Positions 41,767 through 50,973 are shown, counted from the stretch's first letter. The stretch is 64,000 bases of DNA from Leifsonia sp. Root112D2 (GCF_001424905.1 NZ_LMCU01000001.1:1109480-1173479), one strand, 5' to 3'. Numbers and translations: made by a program. The notes: a model not told the origin generated them from the sequence alone.

Positions 41767-43598
41767 TGATCGCTGATGAGCCGGGTGCGGCATCCGCCCC
41801 TGCAGGGCCGCGCACCGCAGCAATCGACTGTGACGTTCTCGTCATCGGCTCGGGGGCCGGCGGGCTGTCTGCTGCGGTGACGGCCGCGTTCCACGGGCTG
41901 AAGGTGATAGTCGTGGAGAAAGAGGAGAAGTGTGGAGGCGCCACCGCATTCTCCGGTGGCTGGATGTGGGCGCCGCGTAATCCGCTGGCTGTCGCCGACG
42001 GCGTGAAGGAGGATATCGAGCTGCCCCGCGAGTACCTGCGGCAGCGCCTCGGCGAGAACTTCGATGCGGCCCGGGTCGACGCATTGCTCGAGGCGGTGCC
42101 GCACATGGTCGGCTTCTTTCATACGAAGACGAAGCTGCAGTTTGTGCCCGGCAGCTCGATCTCCGACATCTACGGCAAGACGCCCGGTGCCGGAACCGGG
42201 CATCGTTCGGTGGCGCCCAAGCCGATCAACGCGCGTCGGCTTAGTAAGACGGTGCGCGCGACGATGCGTCGCCAGCTCTACGAGACCTCGTTTCTGGGCA
42301 TGGGCATCATGGCCGGCCCTGATCTGCGGGCCTTTCTGTTCGCGATGCGCGGCGACGCGAAGGCGTTGTGGCATGCAACGTGGCGCGTGGGGCTGCACCT
42401 CTGGGATCTTCTGACCCATCACTACGGGCTGCAGCTCGTCAACGGCACGGCACTCATCGGCCGTCTCATGCAGTCGGCCGAAAACCTGGGCGTCGACATC
42501 CGGGTGTCGTCGCCCGCGCTGCGGCTGACGACGGATGCCGGGCGTGTCACGGGCGCGGTCGTCGCCTCTCCCAGAGGTGGGCCGGGCGACGAGCAGGGCG
42601 GCGAACTGAGCATCCACGCCCGCCTTGGTGTCGTGCTGGCCACCGGCGGCTTTCCGAACGATGTGGCACGACGCAAACAGTACTTTCCCCGCGTGCCTAC
42701 CGGCGAGGAGCACTGGACGCTGGCGCCGGCCGGCACCTCGGGTGACGGCATCACGCTGGGCGAGTCGGTCGGTGGGCACCTCAATCACAATGTGGCGGCA
42801 CCGGCGGCGTACTGCCCCGTCTCACTCGTTCACTATCGCAACGGCCGAGTCGGCGTCTTTCCACACATCATGGACAGGGGCAAGCCGGGGGCCATCGGCG
42901 TGCTGAAGAACGGCAGGCGCTTCGTGAACGAGGCCAACGGCTACCACGACTACGTGCTCGGCATGCTCGCCGCGGTTCCCGAGGGTGAGCCCGTCGAGTC
43001 GTGGCTCGTTGCCGACCACACCTTTCAGCGGCGGTATCCGCTGGGCATGTCGAAGCAGCGGCCGGTTCCCACCTTCCCGTACCTGCGCAACGGTTACCTG
43101 ACGAAGGGCCGCACCATCGAGGAACTCGCGCGCAACTGCGGCATCGACCCTGCCGGTCTCGCCGCGACGGTCGTCGAGTTCAACGCGAACGCCCGCCGGG
43201 GCGCCGACCCGCTCTTCGAGCGTGGCGAAACACCGTTCAACCGCTACGCGGGTGACCCCACAGTGAAGCCGAACCCCTCACTGGCACCGATCAAGACCGG
43301 CCCGTTCTATGCCGTCAAGGTGCTCCCGGGCAGTTTCGGTACATTCATGGGGCTCGAGACGGACGCGCGTGCGCGCGTTCTCGGCGACGGCGGCAAGCCG
43401 ATCGCGGGGCTGTATGCCGTCGGCACCGACCAGGCCAACGTGATGGGCGGCCACTACCCGGCCGGCGGCATCAACATCGGCCCCGCCATGACCTTCGGCT
43501 ATGTCGCCGGACGCGACCTTGCCGGCGCTACCGCCTACGAGGACGGCCGAGACGCTGCGGTGGAGAATGGTTCGCATGGATCTTCAGCTCAGCGGTAA
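41763..43598 (+). CDS. FAD-dependent dehydrogenase, 3-ketosteroid-dehydrogenase-like
   Basis: A 611-residue flavoprotein of the FAD-binding 2 (fumarate reductase/KstD) family. The dinucleotide-binding motif is VIGSGAGGLSAAVTAAFHG, followed by VVEKEEKCGGATAFSGGWMWAPRN, the KstD-like form. The C-terminus has GHYPAGGINIGPAMTFGYVAGRDLAG, with Tyr in the YPxxG motif that KstD uses to polarise a ring ketone. It may introduce a C-C double bond next to a ketone in a six-membered ring, but the substrate is inferred from context only. The start is GTG 41763 or ATG 41766; the end overlaps the SDR gene. Confidence 0.83.
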   Translation: MMIADEPGAASAPAGPRTAAIDCDVLVIGSGAGGLSAAVTAAFHGLKVIVVEKEEKCGGATAFSGGWMWAPRNPLAVADGVKEDIELPREYLRQRLGENFDAARVDALLEAVPHMVGFFHTKTKLQFVPGSSISDIYGKTPGAGTGHRSVAPKPINARRLSKTVRATMRRQLYETSFLGMGIMAGPDLRAFLFAMRGDAKALWHATWRVGLHLWDLLTHHYGLQLVNGTALIGRLMQSAENLGVDIRVSSPALRLTTDAGRVTGAVVASPRGGPGDEQGGELSIHARLGVVLATGGFPNDVARRKQYFPRVPTGEEHWTLAPAGTSGDGITLGESVGGHLNHNVAAPAAYCPVSLVHYRNGRVGVFPHIMDRGKPGAIGVLKNGRRFVNEANGYHDYVLGMLAAVPEGEPVESWLVADHTFQRRYPLGMSKQRPVPTFPYLRNGYLTKGRTIEELARNCGIDPAGLAATVVEFNANARRGADPLFERGETPFNRYAGDPTVKPNPSLAPIKTGPFYAVKVLPGSFGTFMGLETDARARVLGDGGKPIAGLYAVGTDQANVMGGHYPAGGINIGPAMTFGYVAGRDLAGATAYEDGRDAAVENGSHGSSAQR

Positions 43599-44373
43599 AC
43601 GCGCCATCATCACCGGAGGCAGCCGGGGCATCGGCCTGGCCGTCGCGAAAGCCCTCGCCGCAGAGGGTGCAGATGTGGTGCTGGCAGCCCGCGGTCACGC
43701 GGAGCTCGATCTGGCCCGTGCCGCAGTTGAAGAGCTCGGCCACAAGGTAATGGCGATCCCGACCGACACGAACGACGACTCCTCGGTGCAGGCGCTCGTC
43801 GCAGCGGCGGTGGAAGGCCTCGGCGGTGTAGACATCCTCATCAACGCTGCCGCACGGGCCGCCACGCCCGGCAGCCCCCGGATGCTCGCCGACCTTCGTG
43901 ACGAAGACCTGCGGGCCGAGATCGAGACAAAGGTGCTCGGTTGCCTGCGCACGGCGCGCGCGGTGGCACCCCTCATGGTGCAACAGGGCTGGGGGCGCAT
44001 CGTGAACGTCAGTGGCCTCGCCGCCCTGAACGCCGGCAACACCTTCGGGTCTATGCGCAACGTGGCGGTTGCCGCGATGACCAAGAATCTGGCCGACGAG
44101 CTCGGCGCGGCGGGCGTGAACGTGACGGTCGTGCATCCGGCTCTCACCCGCACCGAGCGCACACCCGCCCTGATCGACGCCACGGCGGCCGCGCGCGGAA
44201 CCACCCTCGGTGAGGCCGAGGCGCTGCTCGGCGGCGGCTCGACCATCGGGCGCATGGTGACGGCCGAGGAGGTGGCGGACGTGATCGTCTTCCTCGCCTC
44301 CCCGCGCAGCGTGGCCATCACGGGCGACGCCATCCCGGTCGGCGGCGGAACCCCTGGGCCCATCCGCTACTGA
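43576..44373 (+). CDS. SDR-fold protein lacking the catalytic YxxxK
   Basis: A 265-residue short-chain dehydrogenase/reductase. The NAD(P) motif TGGSRGIG is intact, as are INAAARAA (NAG-like) and the Ser of IVNVSGLAA. Where the family has YxxxK, this protein has GSMRN (in NTFGSMRNVAVAAMTK), so Tyr and Lys are replaced by Gly and Asn. The C-terminal PVGGGTPGP end is normal. It may be an SDR with a different reaction, such as dehydration or isomerisation, or a binding protein. It is the last gene of the plus-strand operon; GGAGA precedes the ATG. Confidence 0.83.
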   Translation: MDLQLSGKRAIITGGSRGIGLAVAKALAAEGADVVLAARGHAELDLARAAVEELGHKVMAIPTDTNDDSSVQALVAAAVEGLGGVDILINAAARAATPGSPRMLADLRDEDLRAEIETKVLGCLRTARAVAPLMVQQGWGRIVNVSGLAALNAGNTFGSMRNVAVAAMTKNLADELGAAGVNVTVVHPALTRTERTPALIDATAAARGTTLGEAEALLGGGSTIGRMVTAEEVADVIVFLASPRSVAITGDAIPVGGGTPGPIRY

Positions 44374-44390
44374 AGACGCGGAATGGAAAA

Positions 44391-45287
44391 CTACTGGGCC
44401 AGTTCGCGCTCGGCGATCAGTTCGAGAAAGTGGGCGCGCATCCGTGCCGCGTCGGGTTCGATTCCGGTGATCAGGCGCATTCCCGCGACGGCCTGTCCCA
44501 CGTTCATGCGGCCGCCGTCGAGGGTGCGCAGGCCGTGGGCACGGGCGTTCAGCAACACCTGGGTCTCGATGGGAAAGTAGACCACGTCGGCGACCCAGGC
44601 ATCCGCCCGCAGCCGCGCAACGTCGAACGCGACACCGGGGTGATTGGTCATGCCGAGCGGGGTGGCGTTGATGACGCCGTCCGCACGGGCGAGCGTACCG
44701 GCCACCTCGTCGGGCCCGTTCACGAGCACCTCGCGATCGGGGAAAAGCTCTCGCAGCCTCTGAGCGAGCCCCTCGACGCGCTCGGGCACGAGATCGGTGA
44801 GCGTGAGCTGCTGCGTGCCGAGCGCGAGCATCGCATAGGCGGAGGCCGAGCCGGCGCCGCCACCGCCGAACTGCACGACGTTCTCGAGGGCGGCATCCGG
44901 AAGCCCGTCGAGAACGCCGTCACGAAAGCCCACCCAGTCGGTGTTGTAACCGATGAAACGGCCGTCGCGGATGAGAACGAGGTTGACCGCTCCGAGGCGT
45001 TCGGCGTCGACATCCACCTCATCGAGGTACTGCATGACGAGCTGTTTGCACGGATGCGTGATGTTCAGCGCCGAGAAGCCCTCGTCGCGTGCCTCATGGA
45101 GCAGCCGCCCGACGCTCTCGGCGGGCTCGTTCAGCTCGAGCAGGTCGAGCAGCCGGTATTCGTAGTCGAGGCCGAGTTCGTGGGCCTCGCTCTCGTGCAG
45201 CGGCGGCGACAGCGAGGGGCCGATGCCCTCGCCGATGAGGCCGACCAGGTAGGCGGTGCTCGGGACTGAAGCGTTTTCGGCGTCCAC
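44391..45287 (-). CDS. qsuD: Quinate/shikimate dehydrogenase (AroE/QsuD type)
   Basis: A 298-residue dehydrogenase. The substrate domain has GLIGEGIGPSLSPPLHESEA (the SxS that binds the ring acid), ALNITHPCKQ with the catalytic Lys and IGYNTDWVGF with the catalytic Asp. The nucleotide fold is GGGGAGSASAYA followed by LTLTD; the Asp ending beta-2 suggests NAD over NADP, as in catabolic QsuD enzymes. ALNITHP...KQ and GEGI are like QsuD, not biosynthetic AroE. GTG 45287 with GAAGGG upstream gives normal length. It diverges from the dehydroquinase gene; together they oxidise and dehydrate quinate/shikimate. Confidence 0.87.
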   Translation of the reverse strand: MDAENASVPSTAYLVGLIGEGIGPSLSPPLHESEAHELGLDYEYRLLDLLELNEPAESVGRLLHEARDEGFSALNITHPCKQLVMQYLDEVDVDAERLGAVNLVLIRDGRFIGYNTDWVGFRDGVLDGLPDAALENVVQFGGGGAGSASAYAMLALGTQQLTLTDLVPERVEGLAQRLRELFPDREVLVNGPDEVAGTLARADGVINATPLGMTNHPGVAFDVARLRADAWVADVVYFPIETQVLLNARAHGLRTLDGGRMNVGQAVAGMRLITGIEPDAARMRAHFLELIAERELAQ

Positions 45288-45512
45288 GGTGACTGACCCT
45301 TCAAAAGAACGGATGTTGTCGATAGCATAGCAAGAAGAGTTCAACTGACGAATAAATGTACGCACAACGAACACGACCGCGGAACGCTCATCGAACCGCC
45401 ACTCCAGGCGAGCCGGTAAGCGCAGCACGGGCCGACACCGATATGCTCGCGGCAGCCGAGCTCGACGGATAATCTGGATCGACTTCGAGGAATGGAAGTA
45501 GGGCGTCCTGCA

Positions 45513-46451
45513 ATGACACGACCACGCGTTCTGGTGCTGAACGGACCCAACCTCAATTTTCTCGGGCGGCGTGAACCGGCGCTCTATGGCTCGGTCACTC
45601 TCGACGCCGTCACCGAATCGCTCGCGGGCTTGGCGGCCGGGCGCGGCGTGAGTCTGGACTGCCGCCAGAGCAATAGCGAAGCTGTGCTGATCGATGCGGC
45701 GCAGGAGGCGATGAGCGACTTCGATGCCGTGATCATCAACGCGGGTGGGCTCAGCCACAGCTCGGTGGCGCTGCGCGACGCGCTCGCAATGCTGCCGGTG
45801 CCGGTCGTCGAGGTGCACGTCACGAACATTCACGCTCGCGAGGAGTTCAGGCACCACTCCTTCATCTCGGATGTCGCTGCCGCCGTGATCGTCGGCGCGG
45901 GAACGAACGGCTACCTGCTGGCGCTCGAGCACGTGCTGTCGCTGCTGCCAGCTGCTCAGCCGGCTGCGCATCCGGGCACGGATGCCGGTGCAGCCGGCGG
46001 GTCGCAGGCATCCGCTCTGGTTCTCAGCGGACCGAATCTCAACTTTCTGGGGCGGCGCGAACCGGGTCTCTACGGTGATGTCACCCTCGACCAGATCGGC
46101 GAGCGAGTAGCGACCGAGGCGACGAGGCTCGGCATGACGGCGGACTTTCGGCAGAGCAACAGCGAGTCTGAGCTCGTGGATGCCGCACAGGAGGCGATGA
46201 GCGCCTTCGACGCCGTGATCATCAACCCCGCCGGGCTGTCGTTCACCTCTATACCGTTGCGCGATGCGCTGGCGATGCTGCCGGTGCCGGTCATCGAGGT
46301 GCACATCACGAACATCATGGCGCGCCCGGCCGAGTACCTGCATCACTCCCACATCTCGCCGATCGCCACCGCGGTGATCATGGGTGCGGGCGCGCACGGT
46401 TACGAGTTGGCGCTGCAGCAGGCGGCGCATCTCGCCGCGGAGAAGCACTGA
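45513..46451 (+). CDS. Tandem-fused type II 3-dehydroquinate dehydratase
   Basis: A 312-residue protein made of two complete AroQ domains joined by an Ala/Gly linker near residues 145-165; a normal AroQ is about 145 residues. Domain 1 has LNGPNLNFLGRREPALYG, INAGGLSHSSVALRDAL and EVHVTNIHAREEFRHHSF, all expected catalytic residues. Domain 2 keeps GPNLNFLGRREPGLYG and EVH, but the active-site His is Phe (AGLSFTS), and the loop with the second Arg reads MARPAEYLHHS, one residue longer and without that Arg. Domain 2 is therefore probably inactive or altered. ATG 45513 or 45492 starts it; LysR follows in the same unit. Confidence 0.88.
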   Translation: MTRPRVLVLNGPNLNFLGRREPALYGSVTLDAVTESLAGLAAGRGVSLDCRQSNSEAVLIDAAQEAMSDFDAVIINAGGLSHSSVALRDALAMLPVPVVEVHVTNIHAREEFRHHSFISDVAAAVIVGAGTNGYLLALEHVLSLLPAAQPAAHPGTDAGAAGGSQASALVLSGPNLNFLGRREPGLYGDVTLDQIGERVATEATRLGMTADFRQSNSESELVDAAQEAMSAFDAVIINPAGLSFTSIPLRDALAMLPVPVIEVHITNIMARPAEYLHHSHISPIATAVIMGAGAHGYELALQQAAHLAAEKH

Positions 46452-46466
46452 TCGGTCGGGTGGCCC

Positions 46467-47357
46467 ATGGAACTGCGGTGGATCGAGGCGTTCATCGCTG
46501 TCGCCGAGGAACTGCACTTCGGCCGGGCCGCGCAGCGGTTGGGGCTGGCGCAGTCGCCGCTGAGCCAGACGATCCGGCGGCTGGAGCGCGAGCTCGGCGC
46601 TCCACTCTTCGAGCGCAGCACGCGCTCGGTCGCCCTCACCGGTGCCGGTGTCGCGTTTCTGCCGCACGCCAGAAAGATGCTCGGTGAGCTCGACCTTGCG
46701 CATCGATCCGTGCGCCAGATCGAGCAGGGCGAATACGGTCGGGTCACCATCGGCTTCTCAGGCGCGCTGAACCACCTCACGCTGCCGCCGCTCACCCGGG
46801 CCGCGCGCGGCCGGTATCCGGGGATCGAGCTGACCCTGGTCAACCAGCTGGTCACCGAGGATGCGATCAGGCGGCTGCACAACGGCGAGATCCACTTGGC
46901 CTTCGTCGGCCTGCCGCTCGAGTCACCGCCCCTGGCAACTCGTGCGATCTCGAGGGAGCCGCTGGGTGCGACGCTACCCTCCGACCATCCGCTGGCCCGT
47001 CGTGCCGAGTTGACGGTGGCCGAGCTCGAAGGCGAGGATTTCGTCTCGCTGCCGGTGAGCCGGGGCTCGACGGTGGGCGAGAACCTCGTGCGGGCGTGCC
47101 TCGGGGCCGGGTTTCGGCCGCGAATCGTTCAGGAGATCGTCGACCCGTACACCGTGCTCTCGTTCGTTGCCGCCGGCGTCGGCATCAGCCTCATGCCGCA
47201 GTGCATGCAGCCGATCATGCCCGCCGGCTCAGTGTTCATTCCGTTGCGCGGCGACGTTCCCGTTCAGGAGGCGGGCCTCGCCTGGAACCCCGACGATGTC
47301 TCGCCGGCCCTCGCCTCGATTCTCGCGCTCGCCGAGGAGATCCTGCCCACGCCCTAG
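46467..47357 (+). CDS. LysR-family transcriptional regulator
   Basis: A 296-residue LysR regulator. The helix-turn-helix is MELRWIEAFIAVAEELHFGRAAQRLGLAQSPLSQTIRRLERELGAPLFERS. The effector domain has VTIGFSGALNHLTLPPL and a typical GVGISLMPQCMQP. It lies 15 bp after the tandem dehydroquinase gene in the same direction and converges with the OYE-type gene, overlapping its end by 4 bp. Members of this BenM/CatR-like group often sense aromatic-pathway acids. It is the third regulator in the cluster, after the two IclR proteins. Confidence 0.88.
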   Translation: MELRWIEAFIAVAEELHFGRAAQRLGLAQSPLSQTIRRLERELGAPLFERSTRSVALTGAGVAFLPHARKMLGELDLAHRSVRQIEQGEYGRVTIGFSGALNHLTLPPLTRAARGRYPGIELTLVNQLVTEDAIRRLHNGEIHLAFVGLPLESPPLATRAISREPLGATLPSDHPLARRAELTVAELEGEDFVSLPVSRGSTVGENLVRACLGAGFRPRIVQEIVDPYTVLSFVAAGVGISLMPQCMQPIMPAGSVFIPLRGDVPVQEAGLAWNPDDVSPALASILALAEEILPTP

Positions 47358-49315
47358 TGCAACGCGGCGGCGAGCTGCTGCGCGGTGTCGTAGCCGCTGA
47401 GTATGGCGTTGCGGATGGTGGCCGGCGACTTCTCGATGGCGCTGCCCGCTGCGAGAACCGCATGCCGGATGCCCAGCCCTGCAGCAAGCTCGCCTTCGCT
47501 CTCGGCCGGCACCGTGCCGTGCGAGATCAGCAGCGGTCCCGGGGCGTCGAGCCACGCATCCGTGCCGTCGGCGTCGGTGATTCGAATGCGGCGCTCGGCA
47601 ATTTCGGCGATGGTGCTGCCCAGGAGAATCCGCACATTCGGGTTCGCCATCAGGCGCGGCAGGGCCAGAATCTTGGCCCGGCGCCCCGAATCGGGCGCGA
47701 GCTGCTCCTGCTCGCCCACCAGCAGCACGGCCGTTCCGCGCGCAGCGAGCGTGTCGGCCACCGACATGGCCACGCCGTCCGCGCCCCAGATGGTGCAGGC
47801 GGCGAGGGGCTCGTCCAGTTCGTGCGTCTCGAGCCAGTTCCGAACATCCATCACCGGTGACTCGCCCGCCACGACGGTTTCGCTCAAGGCGGGCGCCTGC
47901 GGTCGGATGCCGCCGGTGGCCAGCACCACGGCATCCGGCTTCAGTGCCGTCAACAGCGACTCATCGACGTGTGTGCCGAGCGAGACGGTCACGTTCAGTC
48001 GCTCGAACTCGCGGGCCGACCAGTCGAGAAAGCGGTGAAAATCGGGGGTGGACTTCATCCGTGCCGCCTCGGCCATCTGGCCGCCGAGTGCCGCGCGCTC
48101 GTCGGCGAGTGTCACATCCGCCCCCGCCAGCGCGAGCTCGCGGGCCAGCGTCAGGCCGGCCGGGCCCGCACCCGCGACCACGACGCTGCTGCCCGTGCGC
48201 ACCGTGGGGGTGGCGAGCGGAACGCGCCCGCGACCGACCGTGGGGTTGACGGTGCAGCCGACGGGGCCGACGCCGAGATTGTCGATGCAGACGTTGCAAG
48301 CGATGCACGGGCGGTACTCGCCGCCCTCAAGGCAGGCGGTCGCGAACGTGGGGTCGGCGTGCAGGGCGCGGGCCAGACTCACGAAGTCTGCGGTGCCCTC
48401 GGCCAGCACTGTCTCGATGATCTCGGGGCTGTTCAGCCGCCCGGCCATGCCCAGTGGCTTGCCGAAGCGGCGGTATGCGGCGGCGTACTCGCTGAGCAGA
48501 CCCGGCTGCCATTCGCCCGACTGCACGATCCACTCGCCGGCCTCGTAGCTGCCGGCCGAGAGGTCGAGAAAGTCGAGTGCGGCGAGGTCGGCGCGTGCCA
48601 CGATGGCCAGCGTCTGCTCGGCGGTCAGCCCGCCCTCGGTGCCTTCGAGCACAGAAATGCGGATGCCGAGGGGCGTGTTCGGCGCGTTCTCACGCACCGC
48701 GGCAATCACCAGATTGAGAAACAGCGCGGAGTCGGCGAACTCGTCGCTGCGGTGGTTGTACAGCGGCGACATGAACTGGTGCACGAGGTAGCCGTGCCCG
48801 CCATGGATGCTCAGCACGTCAATGCCGGCCGCAACACAGCGAGCCGCCGCAGTGCCGTATTCGGCGGCGAGTTCGTAGATCTCGGCCGTGGTCAGCTCAC
48901 GCGGCATCTCGCCGCCGGCCACCGCGCACGGCACCGGTGAGGGCGCGACATTCGGATGCCCGCTCACCGTGCTCTGCGCGGTGCGGCCACCGTGGTTTAG
49001 CTCACAACCGACGAGCGCGCCCTCGGCGTGCATCGCGTCGGCGAGGTGGCGCAGGCCCGGAATGCAGGAATCGTCGTGGGCACCGAGTTGGTGAGTGCGG
49101 CCTTTGCCATCGGCGCGCACGTAGGTGGCCTCGGCCATGACCAGGGCCACGCCAGCGGCGGCACGCTGCACCAGGTAGTCCTCGTAGACATCCGTCATGT
49201 GGCCCTCGGTGTCGCAGTAGTTGCGCTCCATCGGGGCCGAGACGAGCCGGTTGCGCAGCGTGAGGCGGCCCAGCGCAAGGGGCGATGCCGTGATGTTCGT
49301 GTGTGGCTGCGTCAT
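47354..49315 (-). CDS. OYE-type NADH:flavin oxidoreductase with Fe-S and NAD domain
   Basis: A 653-residue enzyme like 2,4-dienoyl-CoA reductase or trimethylamine dehydrogenase. The N-terminal FMN barrel has NRLVSAPMERNYCDTEGHMTD, GCELNHGGRTA and SIHGGHGYLVHQFMSPLYNHRSDEFA. A 4Fe-4S cluster motif follows: CIACNVCIDNLGVGPVGC. The C-terminal FAD/NAD(P) domain has VVAGAGPAGLTLARELALAGADVTL. It reduces C=C bonds next to a carbonyl, or oxidises in reverse. It overlaps the second flavoprotein by 4 bp; both belong to the minus-strand operon led by the YciI gene. The substrate is unknown. Confidence 0.87.
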   Translation of the reverse strand: MTQPHTNITASPLALGRLTLRNRLVSAPMERNYCDTEGHMTDVYEDYLVQRAAAGVALVMAEATYVRADGKGRTHQLGAHDDSCIPGLRHLADAMHAEGALVGCELNHGGRTAQSTVSGHPNVAPSPVPCAVAGGEMPRELTTAEIYELAAEYGTAAARCVAAGIDVLSIHGGHGYLVHQFMSPLYNHRSDEFADSALFLNLVIAAVRENAPNTPLGIRISVLEGTEGGLTAEQTLAIVARADLAALDFLDLSAGSYEAGEWIVQSGEWQPGLLSEYAAAYRRFGKPLGMAGRLNSPEIIETVLAEGTADFVSLARALHADPTFATACLEGGEYRPCIACNVCIDNLGVGPVGCTVNPTVGRGRVPLATPTVRTGSSVVVAGAGPAGLTLARELALAGADVTLADERAALGGQMAEAARMKSTPDFHRFLDWSAREFERLNVTVSLGTHVDESLLTALKPDAVVLATGGIRPQAPALSETVVAGESPVMDVRNWLETHELDEPLAACTIWGADGVAMSVADTLAARGTAVLLVGEQEQLAPDSGRRAKILALPRLMANPNVRILLGSTIAEIAERRIRITDADGTDAWLDAPGPLLISHGTVPAESEGELAAGLGIRHAVLAAGSAIEKSPATIRNAILSGYDTAQQLAAALH

Positions 49316-50973
49316 CGCATCCGCTCCTTCTGGGGTGTTTCGGCTTCATCGGCACGGTACTCGCTCAGGTATTCACCCACACTGAAGGCTCGGGTGATTG
49401 CCGAGCCCAGGGTGGCACCGCCGCCGGGGTAGGCGCCGCGAAAGACCGTCGCCGAGCAGTTTCCTGCCGCGAAGAGTCCCTCGATAGCGTGACCGTCACG
49501 CCCGAGCATGCGCCCGTGCGCGTCGACCTGGATGCCGCCGGCCGTGCCGAGCACGCCGGCGTGAATCTCGACGGCATAGAACGGGGCCGTGGACAACGGG
49601 GCGAGGCAGGGGTTGGGCAGATTGTTCGGATCGCCGAGGTGCCTGTCTTCGGGCGCATCGCCGCGGCCGAATGCGCTGTCGTGCCCGGTCGCGGCATCCG
49701 CGTTGAAGGTGGCAACAGTGGCCTCGAGGCCGGCGCGATCGATGCCGCAGAGCTCGGCGAGGGCACCCAGGCTGTCGGCCCGCAGCATCCACTCCTCGGC
49801 GATTCCCGGCGTGGAGCCGGCCACCGAATAGCACTGCAGGTAGCCGGAATCGAAGACGAGCCAGGCCGGATTGTTCTGTTGCCGGCTCGTGCCCGGATCG
49901 ACGTTGGCGAACACGCGCGTGAGGTCGTGGTAATTCAGCGCCTCGTTCACGAAGCGTCGCCCGCGGGCGTTCACGGTGATGGAGCCCGGCAGTGTCATCT
50001 CGACATTGGCCATGCGGCCGGAGGGCTGGTCGTCGTAACGCTGCGTGGGTGCGGCGATGACCGGCACGCCCCAGATCGCCGTCATCTCATCCATCGCCGC
50101 GCCGGCGCCGAGGGCGAGCATCAGCCCGTCACCCTCATTGCTCGGTGCGCTGATCGGGGTGATCGGCATTGGCAGCAGAGCTTCGCGAAGGTGTCTGCTC
50201 CACTCGAAGCCACCGGATGCGACGACCACGTTCGTCGCTGCCACGCTGGCCTCGCGGTCGTTCCCAGCGTCGTTCACGGTGAGGCGCCACCCGCCCGATT
50301 CGTCCCGCTCCAGCGCGGTCACCCGGGCATCGCGCGCGAGGTCGATTCCGCGGTCGATGGCCGAGGCCAGAAGGGCCGCCACGAGGGCGCCACCCATGGT
50401 GCGGATGCCGGCCTCGCGACGTTCGCGCAGCATCCGCTCGTCGACCGGGGCACCCCGCAGCGCATCGCGTTCGTTCATGCTGATCGGTGGAAAGTAGCTG
50501 GGCGGGCGAATGGCCTCGGCCAGACCGGGGACCGCCGCCGGGTCGAACGGGTCATTGTCGAGACCGCGACCCACGGCCGCTCCCGGCCAGTCCAGGTGAT
50601 AGTCGGGCCGGGCGAGCGGGGTGAAGCTGACCCGCGTCTTGTCGACCAGATAGCGCACGGCGCGGGGCGCGGTACCGATGTACCAGCGCATCTCCGCTTC
50701 ACTCATGCGCGGGCCGGCCGCTGCGTTCAGATAGGCGAGGGCTGCGTCATCGCTGTCGGCAAAGCCGGCCTCGTTCATCAGATGGTTGCACGGCGCCCAC
50801 ATCACGCCGCCGGAGAGCGCCGTCGTTCCCCCGAATTTCGCAGCCTTCTCCAGCACGAGAACGCGGCGGCCTCCGTCGGCGGCACGGATCGCAGCGACGA
50901 GCCCTGCCGCTCCGCTGCCGATCACGACAACATCGTACGAGGCACCGAGCTCGGTCAGCGGGCATCCGATCAT
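49312..50973 (-). CDS. FAD-dependent dehydrogenase, 3-ketosteroid-dehydrogenase-like, second copy
   Basis: A 553-residue flavoprotein of the same family as the one at 41763-43598. It has VVIGSGAAGLVAAIRAADGGRRVLVLEKAAKFGGTTALSGGVMWAPCN and, near the C-terminus, FRGAYPGGGATLGSAITRAFSVGEYL with the YPGxG Tyr. It also has SITVNARGRRFVNEALNYHD, a usual FAD-pocket segment. The start overlaps the ADH gene end by 4 bp. Two KstD-like enzymes and one OYE-type reductase within 10 kb suggest stepwise dehydrogenation/reduction of a ring ketone. Confidence 0.84.
   Translation of the reverse strand: MIGCPLTELGASYDVVVIGSGAAGLVAAIRAADGGRRVLVLEKAAKFGGTTALSGGVMWAPCNHLMNEAGFADSDDAALAYLNAAAGPRMSEAEMRWYIGTAPRAVRYLVDKTRVSFTPLARPDYHLDWPGAAVGRGLDNDPFDPAAVPGLAEAIRPPSYFPPISMNERDALRGAPVDERMLRERREAGIRTMGGALVAALLASAIDRGIDLARDARVTALERDESGGWRLTVNDAGNDREASVAATNVVVASGGFEWSRHLREALLPMPITPISAPSNEGDGLMLALGAGAAMDEMTAIWGVPVIAAPTQRYDDQPSGRMANVEMTLPGSITVNARGRRFVNEALNYHDLTRVFANVDPGTSRQQNNPAWLVFDSGYLQCYSVAGSTPGIAEEWMLRADSLGALAELCGIDRAGLEATVATFNADAATGHDSAFGRGDAPEDRHLGDPNNLPNPCLAPLSTAPFYAVEIHAGVLGTAGGIQVDAHGRMLGRDGHAIEGLFAAGNCSATVFRGAYPGGGATLGSAITRAFSVGEYLSEYRADEAETPQKERMR

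Noticed and set aside
43576..44373. The SDR gene as a pseudogene
   Set aside because: It is in frame, of normal length, with ribosome site and intact cofactor motif; only the YxxxK is changed.
45513..46451. The tandem dehydroquinase as an assembly duplication or frameshift artefact
   Set aside because: The two halves differ clearly at the nucleotide and protein level, including active-site changes, and are in one uninterrupted frame with a linker.
44391..46703. A long minus-strand frame extending the quinate dehydrogenase through the tandem dehydroquinase region
   Set aside because: The extension is low-complexity and Arg-rich and lies opposite a clear two-domain AroQ gene; GTG 45287 with a ribosome site is a natural start.
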